From: CAYFIW01 sp964500645
GTDB lineage: Bacteria; Chloroflexota; Dehalococcoidia; Lucifugimonadales; UBA826
Length of the DNA stretch: 17,703 nucleotides
Direction of reading: 5' to 3'
Assembly: GCA_964500645.1 (NCBI GenBank)
Contig: CAZCOH010000028.1
Span: forward strand, 1-17,703
A program made the translations under genes and the position numbers. Numbering within the stretch: position 1 is the stretch's first letter; each line of letters starts with the position of its first letter. The notes under the pieces were generated by a model, which did no database searches, was not told the origin of the DNA, and worked only from the letters and a program-made list of their open reading frames with translations. This document shows positions 7,445 through 14,108 of this stretch, piece by piece.

Positions 7445-8647
7445 CTAATTGTGGAATCCAGTCTTTACTCTGTCCAATATTGCATTACCTACTTCATATT
7501 TTGACATTAACGGTAATCTCTCAAGAGTTCCGTCTGCATGGATAATTGTGACTTTATTTGTGTCTGTTCCAAATCCACTGTTCGCTTCATTTATATTGTT
7601 GGCAACTATAAAGTCCAGATTTTTCTGAGTTATCTTATAAGTTGCATTTTCAATAAGATCTTCGCTTTCTGCAGCAAAGCCTACTTTTATAAGCTTGTCT
7701 TTTTTTATGCCTGCGATTATGTCTGGGTTTCTGGTCAGTTCAACGACCCATTTATCAGAAGTACCCTTTTTTACTTTGACATTTGATGGGTTTTCAGGTC
7801 TCCAATCTGCCACCGCAGCCGCCATAATTACGGCGTCAGCCTCTGGCGTTTCTAACTGTAATTGTTGTTGCATTTCTATGGCACTATGAATTTTTATCGT
7901 ATGAACGCCAACTAAATTGGCGAGGTTGGTTTCAGCTGATATTAATGTTACGGAAGCTCCTCTGTCTCTTGCTGCTTCCGCTATTGCATAGCCCATTTTT
8001 CCGGAGGATTTGTTTTTGATAGAACGTACAGAGTCTATGTCTTCTTGTGTTCCACCTGCACTTACAACTATGTGCTTGCCTTCGAGATCTCCATTTTTAC
8101 CTAATGTCATAGCTAGCACACCAAGTAATTCCTCTGTTTCAAGTAACCTGCCTGTTCCCACGATACCTGAGGCTAACCTTCCTTCAGCAGGGCCAGCTAT
8201 AAATAATCCTCGGGACATTAAGGTTGCAACATTATGTTGTGTAGCTTGATTGTTAAACATATTCCCATCCATTGCAGGCGCAATTATGACAGGTGCTTTG
8301 GTGGCTAGTATTGTGGCTCCTAAAGCATCATCAGATATACCACTTGCTATTTTTGCTATGGTGTTTGCGGTAGCAGGTGACACGATAATCACATCTGCTT
8401 GTTCTGCTAACGCTACATGATTAATAGCAAGATCAGATTCCAAGCTATATAGGTTTGTTATAACCCGTTGGTGAGTGATGCTTTTGAATGCCAAAGGCGA
8501 CACGAATCTTTGAGCAGATTCCGTAAGGATAACATCCACAATGGCACCAGACTGCGTAAGTTTACTTGCTAAATCTAGGGATTTGTAACAGGCAATGCTG
8601 CCAGTGACACCTAGGACAATTTGCTTATTTTGAAATGAAGATGACAT
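7445..8647 (-). CDS. coaBC: Bifunctional PPC decarboxylase / PPC synthetase (CoaBC, Dfp)
   Basis: Two consecutive steps of coenzyme A synthesis: the C-terminal CoaB half joins cysteine to 4'-phosphopantothenate, and the N-terminal CoaC half, an FMN flavoprotein, decarboxylates the product to 4'-phosphopantetheine. CoaC (about 1-175) shows GVTGSIACYK, INHVALAEQADVIIVSPATAN with catalytic His77, PAMDGNM and GRLASGIVGTGRL. CoaB (about 185-400) shows VVSAGGTQEDID, SVRSIKNKSSGKMGYAIA, AAAVADWRP, KVKKG and VGFAAES. Two expected decarboxylase residues differ: the Asn of PAMN is Asp127 and the Cys of ACGxxGxGRM is Ser160. The gene starts 3 bases after the coaX stop. Confidence 0.95.
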   Translation of the reverse strand: MSSSFQNKQIVLGVTGSIACYKSLDLASKLTQSGAIVDVILTESAQRFVSPLAFKSITHQRVITNLYSLESDLAINHVALAEQADVIIVSPATANTIAKIASGISDDALGATILATKAPVIIAPAMDGNMFNNQATQHNVATLMSRGLFIAGPAEGRLASGIVGTGRLLETEELLGVLAMTLGKNGDLEGKHIVVSAGGTQEDIDSVRSIKNKSSGKMGYAIAEAARDRGASVTLISAETNLANLVGVHTIKIHSAIEMQQQLQLETPEADAVIMAAAVADWRPENPSNVKVKKGTSDKWVVELTRNPDIIAGIKKDKLIKVGFAAESEDLIENATYKITQKNLDFIVANNINEANSGFGTDTNKVTIIHADGTLERLPLMSKYEVGNAILDRVKTGFHN

Positions 8648-8650
8648 TGA

Positions 8651-9412
8651 TTAACTGGGATCCTTATTGAGCTCGTGTACTATTTGTAGCCCTTTTAAAG
8701 TTAGGTCCGGATCTATTATGTCAAAAAGGGATACTTCTTTTTCCACAACTTGAGCCAAACCTCCAGTCGCAATAACTTTTGATTCTTTTCCAAGTTCAAG
8801 CTTGAACCTCCGGATCATACCTTTTACTAATTCTGAGTATCCTAGTACTAAGCCAGATTGGATCGAGTGCTGTGTATTTTTACCTATAGCGCTATCTGGA
8901 GCTGATAATTCCACTCTTCTTAATTGTGACGTTGCTCTGAAAAGAGCGTCTGCAGACACCCCCATCCCTGGGGCAATAGCTCCTCCAAGATATTCACTAG
9001 ATGCTGTTATAGCATCAAAAACAGTCGCTGTTCCCAGGTCCACTATTATCGCGGGGCCACCATACAAATGTACAACAGCGGCTGCATCCACGATACGGTC
9101 TGTTCCAACGTCTCGTGGGCTGTCATACATTACCTTGATTCCAGTTTTGGAGCCGGCCCCTATTGTCAAAGGATTTACTTTGAAGTATCTACGACACAAA
9201 ACTTCAAATGTCGGCGTTAAAGGAGGTACTACACTGCAAATCGTGACTTCATTAATTATTTTATTTGATCCAAGCATGTTGCTAATTTGAAGGCCATATT
9301 CATCTGAGGTTCTGCTGGAATCCGTTGAAACTCGCCAAGTTTTTTGAAGTTTTTGGGCGTCGAATAAGCCAATTGTTATGTTGGTGTTACCTATATCTAT
9401 TGCTAGCAGCAT
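8651..9412 (-). CDS. coaX: Type III pantothenate kinase
   Basis: Phosphorylates pantothenate, first step of CoA synthesis. Type III enzymes belong to the ASKHA fold, are insensitive to CoA feedback and usually need a monovalent cation. The 253 aa show DIGNTN (residues 6-11, phosphate loop), ICSVVPPLT, VGTDRIVDAAAVVHLYGG (pantothenate site, GADR-like), IIVDLGTATVFDAI, GGAIAPGMGVSADAL and the C-terminal ATGGLA. The ribosome site before the ATG is weak. It sits directly upstream of coaBC, so both ends of the pantothenate to phosphopantetheine segment are coexpressed. It follows the NYN gene by 20 bases. Confidence 0.96.
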   Translation of the reverse strand: MLLAIDIGNTNITIGLFDAQKLQKTWRVSTDSSRTSDEYGLQISNMLGSNKIINEVTICSVVPPLTPTFEVLCRRYFKVNPLTIGAGSKTGIKVMYDSPRDVGTDRIVDAAAVVHLYGGPAIIVDLGTATVFDAITASSEYLGGAIAPGMGVSADALFRATSQLRRVELSAPDSAIGKNTQHSIQSGLVLGYSELVKGMIRRFKLELGKESKVIATGGLAQVVEKEVSLFDIIDPDLTLKGLQIVHELNKDPS

Positions 9413-9432
9413 ATTGGGTATTTTTTACGAAA

Positions 9433-10674
9433 TCACTTATTTTTGATCACGTAGTTTTTATCACGGGTCCAGTTTGACTTTAATAACTTACTTGCGCCAA
9501 GTAATTTGTCTATGGTCGGGTATATAGAGTCTCGTAGCCTTTTAAACCCTAGTATTTTCGCGGCTTCTCGGGCAGCTGATTGACCGTAAATAGTTTCTTT
9601 ATCTCTATTTTTCCATGCGTCATTTACTTGTTCTTCCCAATCGTCAGGTATTTCGGATGGTACGTTTAGGTCCTCTGGGGCGTCTGAGGAATGATCATTT
9701 CCGTGAAGGGATTTTTCGTATTCTTCCGGTTCTTGGTTGATTATTCGAGGGCTAACTCTGGGAGGTATAGGAGTTATGGACTTACTATCGCTTTCTAATT
9801 TATTACTAGAGTCGATAGACTTGAGTGACACCGTAAAATCGGTCCCTTCATGGAGAGTTACATTTATTTCATCTCTTGAGAATAAAAATTCTCTAAAGGA
9901 TCTATGCCCCAGATCTCTGTAATTAAAGCTTGGATCGATTCTGGTCATCGTTTGAGCCAGTCTCGTTCCGAGTGCATTGCCCGCATCGTCCATGGTAGTT
10001 TCAACGGCTCTTGCCAATAATTTCGGTACCGAATCGGATTGAATGGATCCTGAATCTGATGGGGCTCTTTTATTTCTAAAAGCAGGTCTCTTAGGCCCAT
10101 TAGTTCTATGGTTTTGAGTTCTACCTACGTCTAATCCCAAAAATATGTAACGATCACAGGACTTCACCATTGTCGTTGAAGTCACATCCCGCCTTCCAGC
10201 CCCTATGACTGATTTGCCTGATCCACGCAGGTGATTAACCAGCGGTACGAAATCACTATCAGAAGATACTATTACGAAGGTGTCTACTTGAGCGCTATGA
10301 AGTAGTTCGACTGCGTCAATGGTCAGCTTGATATCGCAAGAATTTTTTCCGGATCTGTTTCCTCTATAATTGTGAACAGCTTCCACCCCGAGTTCAATTA
10401 GGACTTCTTGCCCTCTTCTCTGTGTTGACCAGTCTGCATAGGCTCTTTTAACAATGATTCTGCCCACCCCTGATAATTCTTCAACAAGGTTTTGCATGGA
10501 ATCTATTCCGACGTTTTCGTAGTCTATTAATAAAGCTATATTTGAATCTGTCAAAAGTTGGTGATCTCCGGAATATCTCTGATCTAGAGGTTTTTCACTT
10601 AGGTTGGTTGCACGTATTTTAACGCCTGCTACTTTTACAGGGTTAGGCCTGGAGTTAATTACCTTAGAACGCAA
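9433..10674 (-). CDS. NYN-domain (LabA-like) protein with OST-HTH/LOTUS domain
   Basis: Putative RNA-processing protein of 413 aa in three parts. Residues about 44-180 form a LabA/DUF88-type NYN PIN-like nuclease domain: Asp51 in LLIDYENV, Asp114 in CDIKLTIDAVELL, and Asp139/Asp141 in IVSSDSDFVPLVNHLR are the acidic residues of the metal site. Residues about 214-283 (VPKLLARAVETTMDD to GTDFTVSL) resemble an OST-HTH/LOTUS RNA-binding winged helix. After an acidic, Ser/Pro-rich linker, residues about 340-413 (PDDWEEQVNDAWKNRD onward) form a third, unassigned helical domain. The TTG at 10674 directly follows an in-frame stop; a second TTG at 10554, with GGAG upstream and at the domain edge, is a possible start. 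RNA or DNA target unknown. Confidence 0.85.
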   Translation of the reverse strand: MRSKVINSRPNPVKVAGVKIRATNLSEKPLDQRYSGDHQLLTDSNIALLIDYENVGIDSMQNLVEELSGVGRIIVKRAYADWSTQRRGQEVLIELGVEAVHNYRGNRSGKNSCDIKLTIDAVELLHSAQVDTFVIVSSDSDFVPLVNHLRGSGKSVIGAGRRDVTSTTMVKSCDRYIFLGLDVGRTQNHRTNGPKRPAFRNKRAPSDSGSIQSDSVPKLLARAVETTMDDAGNALGTRLAQTMTRIDPSFNYRDLGHRSFREFLFSRDEINVTLHEGTDFTVSLKSIDSSNKLESDSKSITPIPPRVSPRIINQEPEEYEKSLHGNDHSSDAPEDLNVPSEIPDDWEEQVNDAWKNRDKETIYGQSAAREAAKILGFKRLRDSIYPTIDKLLGASKLLKSNWTRDKNYVIKNK

Positions 10675-10939
10675 TTATATCATTAGCTCGAATATCTATA
10701 TTAGAGCTTAAGCATTTAATAAAGGTATTCCATAAAATTACATTAGATATATTTTCCAACTACCATTGATTGGTTAGGTGTTTGGGTAATCTGATTTTGT
10801 TTGAATACTAATACTCCTGAATGTTATAATCCGCTTTCAAATCTAAAGTTCACTAAACGTTTTAATAATCGGAAATATTAAAGTGTCTAGGAATAGATTA
10901 ATGCGAAGTTTTGAATAAATGTTATCGGAGGGTAGAAAT
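10675..10939. other. Divergent intergenic region, NYN gene / moeB-like gene
   Basis: AT-rich region between the minus-strand NYN gene and the plus-strand E1-like gene, the longest non-coding stretch in the window. On the plus strand it holds one clear promoter (10801-10830) and a leader of about 100 bases with a potential hairpin. On the minus strand I cannot pick a convincing promoter for the NYN-coaX-coaBC group, although one is expected here. No tRNA, riboswitch or repeat is recognised. Confidence 0.6.
10801..10830 (+). promoter_or_regulatory. Predicted sigma-70 promoter with extended -10 for moeB-like gene
   Basis: TTGAAT at 10801-10806 and a perfect TATAAT at 10825-10830 are separated by 18 bases, and TG at 10822-10823 gives the extended -10 motif TGnTATAAT. 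Transcription would start near 10837, leaving a leader of about 100 bases. Prediction from motif only. Confidence 0.6.
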
Positions 10940-11770
10940 TTGGCTACTCAAGCTAAACCCAAGACTCTGACCCCATATCAGGTTAGTAGATATAGCAGAC
11001 ATATAATCATGCCTCAGGTCGGAAGTGTTGGCCAGAGGAAATTGTTAGATGCCAAAGTACTTATGGTAGGGGCGGGAGGTCTAGGATCTCCTATTTCTAT
11101 ATACCTAACTCTTGCGGGGGTTGGTACGGTAGGATTGGTGGATTTTGATGATGTAGATGTTACAAATCTCCAACGCCAAATATTACATTTCAATGACGAT
11201 ATAGGCCGCCCTAAAGTGGTATCGGCAGTTGAGACGTTGAAAGCCTACAATCCGGATACTGTTGTAAAGGTTCATGAAGAACCAATTTCCTCTGTTAATG
11301 CAATGGATATAATGGAAGACTATGACATTATTGTTAACGGTGCAGATAATTTTCCGACCCGTTATCTTGTCAATGATGCAGCTTATTTATCAGGTAAACC
11401 CTTAGTAGATGGCAGTATATTGCTATTTGATGGGCAGGCAACAACATATTTGCCCGGACAAGGATGTTACAGGTGTCTATTTCCGTCTCCTCCTCCCCCA
11501 GGTGAAGTACCGAGTTGTGCAGAAGCTGGAGTTTTGGGTATGTTGCCAGGTATGGTTGGGACCATACAGGCTACTGAAGTTGTAAAATTAATATTGGGAG
11601 TCGGAGATTCTTTGTCCGGCAAACTACTACTAATTGATGCTCTTAGTATGGATTTTCGTACTGTTAAAATAAGACGTAATCCAGAGTGTCCTCTTTGTGG
11701 GGATAACCCGTCAGTAACTGAATTGATAGATTATGTCGCTTTTTGTGGTGGGGCACCTCTAACAGGTTAA
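10940..11770 (+). CDS. moeB: MoeB/ThiF-family (E1-like) adenylyltransferase
   Basis: Activates the C-terminal glycine of a ubiquitin-like sulfur carrier (MoaD, ThiS or a cysteine/tungsten-cofactor carrier) as an acyl-adenylate. The Rossmann nucleotide loop VGAGGLGS is at residues 43-50, followed by VDFDDVDVTNLQRQ and the NGADNFPTR active-site strand. A structural zinc site is formed by Cys176/Cys179 (CYRC) and Cys250/Cys253 (CPLC), and Cys193 in PSCAEAGV is the family's reactive-type Cys. It ends YVAFCGGAP, the segment that precedes a rhodanese domain in MoeZ proteins, but no rhodanese follows. I chose TTG at 10940 because GGAGGG at 10927-10932 stands 7 bases before it; the in-frame ATG at 10919 has no such site. 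No carrier gene is nearby, so the pathway is undecided. Confidence 0.88.
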   Translation: MATQAKPKTLTPYQVSRYSRHIIMPQVGSVGQRKLLDAKVLMVGAGGLGSPISIYLTLAGVGTVGLVDFDDVDVTNLQRQILHFNDDIGRPKVVSAVETLKAYNPDTVVKVHEEPISSVNAMDIMEDYDIIVNGADNFPTRYLVNDAAYLSGKPLVDGSILLFDGQATTYLPGQGCYRCLFPSPPPPGEVPSCAEAGVLGMLPGMVGTIQATEVVKLILGVGDSLSGKLLLIDALSMDFRTVKIRRNPECPLCGDNPSVTELIDYVAFCGGAPLTG

Positions 11771-11793
11771 TCATATCCAGTCTCCGGATATGA
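11771..11793. terminator. Inverted repeat between convergent genes, possible bidirectional terminator
   Basis: Perfect 8-bp arms TCATATCC (11771-11778) and GGATATGA (11786-11793) enclose a 7-base loop. The repeat begins directly after the stop of the moeB-like gene and lies 20 bases from the stop of the convergent J-domain gene. There is no strong T-run on either side, so it may be a weak intrinsic terminator or an mRNA 3'-end stabiliser. Confidence 0.5.
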
Positions 11794-11813
11794 CTTTGCT
11801 GAGGGGAATCTAG

Positions 11814-12680
11814 TTAATTAATCTCTACCGGTTCACTAGGGTATATCTTCTTATAGAAATCTCTTTCCTCGTCCGTAATTTCTCTGGGCACTATAGGTCG
11901 TATTACTGCATATAGGTCACCGTGATTTTCGGGGGTTTTTAATAATGGCATGCCTTTTCCCGACAATCGAAACTTTTGACCATTTTGACAAAATTCCGGA
12001 ATCTTTAATAAAACATTGGTTTCATTTAATGTAGGAACTTTTATCTCTCCACCAAGAACAGCTACAGCAAATGGGATCGATATATCTGTGAACAAATCAT
12101 TTCCATTTCTCTGGAAGTCAGGGTTTTTATCTACTGTAATTTTTATCTTGATTTCCAAATCTTTTTCTGGCCTCAATGTAATAATTGAACCGTTGTCTAC
12201 GCCTTTCGGAATAGTGACCTCTATGACTCTTTGCCGTCTGCGGTCTTGGAAGCTTAGGTTTTTGGTTGTCCCGTAATATGCCTGATATAGGCTAACTGAG
12301 AAGTCAGTGTTCATAACCCGACGATTGGGCTTTCTGAAATTTGATTCACCAGAAAACCCACCGAACAAATCTCCTAAGTCTTCTATTCTGAAGGAGGAAT
12401 TATTATTATGCCCAGATCCTGAAAACGGATTTCTGTAGTTGCCATATTTAGGATTTTGGTCCACATTTTTCCAATTTGGACCATACTTATCATATTTATT
12501 TCGTGATACTTGATCTGAAAGAACCTCATATGCTTCATTTATTGATTTGAATCTTTCTTCTGCATTGAAGTCGCCAGGATTCAAATCTGGATGGAACTTT
12601 CTGGCCAAAGATCGGTAGGCCTTTTTTATATCTGCTTGGCTTGAGTTACGATTAATACCCAATTCCTTGTAATAATCCAT
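11814..12680 (-). CDS. J-domain co-chaperone without zinc finger (CbpA/class II DnaJ-like)
   Basis: Hsp40 co-chaperone that would stimulate an Hsp70 ATPase and present substrates. Residues 1-70 are a J domain with the HPD tripeptide at 30-32 (KFHPDLNPGD). A short Gly/Asn/Phe-rich linker follows (about 75-120, with GSGHNNNSSF and LGDLFGGF). The C-terminal substrate-binding domains run from about 125 to 280 (VSLYQAYYGTTKNLSF, IPKGVDNGSIITLR, LFTDISIPFAVAVLGGEIKVPTL, LSGKGMPLL). The four CxxCxGxG zinc repeats of true DnaJ are absent, placing it with CbpA-type proteins; 288 aa fits. It is monocistronic, with no dnaK or grpE alongside, and no CIRCE element was found upstream. Confidence 0.92.
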   Translation of the reverse strand: MDYYKELGINRNSSQADIKKAYRSLARKFHPDLNPGDFNAEERFKSINEAYEVLSDQVSRNKYDKYGPNWKNVDQNPKYGNYRNPFSGSGHNNNSSFRIEDLGDLFGGFSGESNFRKPNRRVMNTDFSVSLYQAYYGTTKNLSFQDRRRQRVIEVTIPKGVDNGSIITLRPEKDLEIKIKITVDKNPDFQRNGNDLFTDISIPFAVAVLGGEIKVPTLNETNVLLKIPEFCQNGQKFRLSGKGMPLLKTPENHGDLYAVIRPIVPREITDEERDFYKKIYPSEPVEIN

Positions 12681-12896
12681 GAAAAATTCCCATCTTTTTA
12701 AAAAACTAGTTATTAAAATTAGTCTTTACATATGATATATCTATAGCAAATAAATAAATATATATAGTTATAGTAGATACTTTAATTTTGATCATTTATA
12801 TCTCTTGTCAGTTAAATATTTGGCATTGTTTGCGGCTGCTATAATTTGTCTAATATTAGTTAGTTTTAACCTGCTTATATTAGGAGTCAAATACAC
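12681..12896. other. AT-rich divergent intergenic region, J-protein / pduO-his operon
   Basis: About 215 bases, very AT-rich, with TA runs around 12760-12770. The plus strand carries an extended -10 promoter for the pduO-his genes. The promoter of the J-domain gene must also lie here, but the composition is too AT-rich for me to choose one. No B12 riboswitch consensus or T-box is visible. Confidence 0.6.
12837..12845 (+). promoter_or_regulatory. Predicted extended -10 promoter of pduO-his operon
   Basis: TGCTATAAT at 12837-12845 is a perfect extended -10 element. TTGGCA at 12820-12825 is only 14 bases upstream, too close for a normal -35, so the extended -10 probably carries the promoter. 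A start near 12852 gives a leader of about 45 bases. A perfect 10-bp palindrome, CTAATATTAG (12850-12859), covers the predicted start point. Confidence 0.55.
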
Positions 12897-13460
12897 TTGA
12901 AGATTTACACCAAAACTGGAGATGAAGGAAAGACGGATCTGTTTTTCGGCGGGAGAGTTTCTAAAAATAATCCGAGATGTGAAGCGTATGGTGAAACTGA
13001 TCTAGTTGTGTCAGCAATGGGATTGGCGAGGTCATTATGTGTGTCTTCCGAAGTTCGGACCATATTGATTTCTCTCCAGAACGAAATGTTTACTGTTGGT
13101 GCAGAATTGGCAACTTTGCCTGAAAACTATGCGACTATGAAGGAGCATTACAAAATTGTTTCCCCAGAGATGGTTAAGAATATTGAAGAAATAATTGATG
13201 ACTTGGATTCAAAAGTTTCGTTGCCACCTAATTTCATACTTCCAGGGGCTTCACCAGGTTCGGCTGCTCTAGATCTCGTGCGCTCTTCTCTAAGATCTGC
13301 TGAACGAAGAATAATTGCCCTCTTTGAGTCAGGTGACCTGGAAAACAACACAATCTTGGAATATGTTAATAGGTTGTCTGACTTGATGTTCATGCTTGCA
13401 AGGTATGAAGACAGAGAATTGCCAATCGAGGTGATAACTGGACAGAGAGTAGAAGATTAG
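12897..13460 (+). CDS. pduO: PduO-type cob(I)alamin adenosyltransferase
   Basis: Transfers the adenosyl group of ATP to reduced cobalamin, making coenzyme B12. The 187 aa match the single-domain PduO/MMAB family: ATP loop YTKTGDEGKTDLFFGGRVSK (4-23), acidic Asp35 in GETDLVVSAMG, Phe113 in NFILPG, Arg129 and Arg133 in VRSSLRSAERR, and EYVNRLSDLMFMLARYED near the C-terminus. Asp35, Phe113 and Arg129 correspond to the cobalamin-site D35/F112/R128 of the Lactobacillus enzyme. Departures are Leu36 for the usual Glu, Asp126 for the usual His and Ser134 for an Arg of the RRAER motif. TTG start with TAGGAG at 12881-12886. It heads a run of his genes, 16 bases before hisH. Confidence 0.9.
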   Translation: MKIYTKTGDEGKTDLFFGGRVSKNNPRCEAYGETDLVVSAMGLARSLCVSSEVRTILISLQNEMFTVGAELATLPENYATMKEHYKIVSPEMVKNIEEIIDDLDSKVSLPPNFILPGASPGSAALDLVRSSLRSAERRIIALFESGDLENNTILEYVNRLSDLMFMLARYEDRELPIEVITGQRVED

Positions 13461-13476
13461 GGCAGGTAAATAAAAA

Positions 13477-14103
13477 TTGAAACCTACGATTTCGATTATA
13501 GATTATCAAGCTGGTAATTTGAGAAGTGTTCAGAAAGCGTTGGAAAAATGTGGAGCGAATGCGGTCATATCTGCTGATCCGGAAACAATTATCAACTCCG
13601 ATGCAGTGGTGTTTCCAGGCCAAGGCGCCTGCGATACATCAATGAATAATTTAAAAAACACCGGCTTAGATACTGTTGTTAAAACTATTATTGAATTAGG
13701 GACTCCGTTTCTCGGAGTTTGTCTAGGATTGCAGCTTTTGTTGGACCATTCTGATGAAGGTAATGAGCCGTGTCTAGGTGTAATTGGAGGAAAAGTGGTT
13801 TCACTACCTGACACTGGGAAAATTCCACACATGGGTTGGAATGAGGTAAGAGTCCTATCAGACCACCCCGTTTTTGCTGGTATGCCGGAGAACGGACATT
13901 ATTATTTTGTACACAGTTATGTGGCAGTTCCAGAAGATCACAAGTTGATTGCGGCTACTACTTCTTATGGTGTTGAGTTTTGCAGCGCGGTTGCTTTTAA
14001 AAATGTGGTTGCGGTTCAATTCCATCCGGAGAAAAGTGGGGAACTTGGACTTCAACTTTATAGGAATTTCGTCAAATTTGTTGATGAAAATAGGAGACTT
14101 TAA
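13477..14103 (+). CDS. hisH: Imidazole glycerol phosphate synthase, glutaminase subunit
   Basis: Glutamine amidotransferase that supplies ammonia through the HisF barrel for imidazole-glycerol phosphate formation. The 208 aa show IIDYQAGNLRSVQKALE at the N-terminus, the oxyanion segment FPGQGAC, nucleophile Cys82 in GVCLGLQLL, KIPHMGWNEV, HYYFVHSY and the His183/Glu185 pair in QFHPEKSG. The start is TTG at 13477, placing the family N-terminus immediately, with GGCAGG at 13461-13466 as a modest ribosome site. Five bases separate it from hisA; hisF, its obligate partner, is two genes further on. Confidence 0.96.
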   Translation: MKPTISIIDYQAGNLRSVQKALEKCGANAVISADPETIINSDAVVFPGQGACDTSMNNLKNTGLDTVVKTIIELGTPFLGVCLGLQLLLDHSDEGNEPCLGVIGGKVVSLPDTGKIPHMGWNEVRVLSDHPVFAGMPENGHYYFVHSYVAVPEDHKLIAATTSYGVEFCSAVAFKNVVAVQFHPEKSGELGLQLYRNFVKFVDENRRL

Positions 14104-14108
14104 CTTCG

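Noticed and set aside
8802..9290. Long antisense frame over coaX
   Set aside because: It is the shadow of a strongly conserved coaX reading frame, with no ribosome site or family resemblance; the same holds for the other antisense frames.
10675..10720. AT-rich near-palindromes (AGCTC/GAGCT, AATATCTATATT) upstream of the NYN gene
   Set aside because: Short and imperfect arms expected by chance in this composition.
12681..12800. Possible CIRCE or heat-shock operator upstream of the J-domain gene
   Set aside because: No TTAGCACTC/GAGTGCTAA pair; the region is merely AT-rich.
12846..12896. Possible cobalamin riboswitch before pduO
   Set aside because: The leader is only about 45-50 bases and no B12-box-like sequence or large fold is visible.
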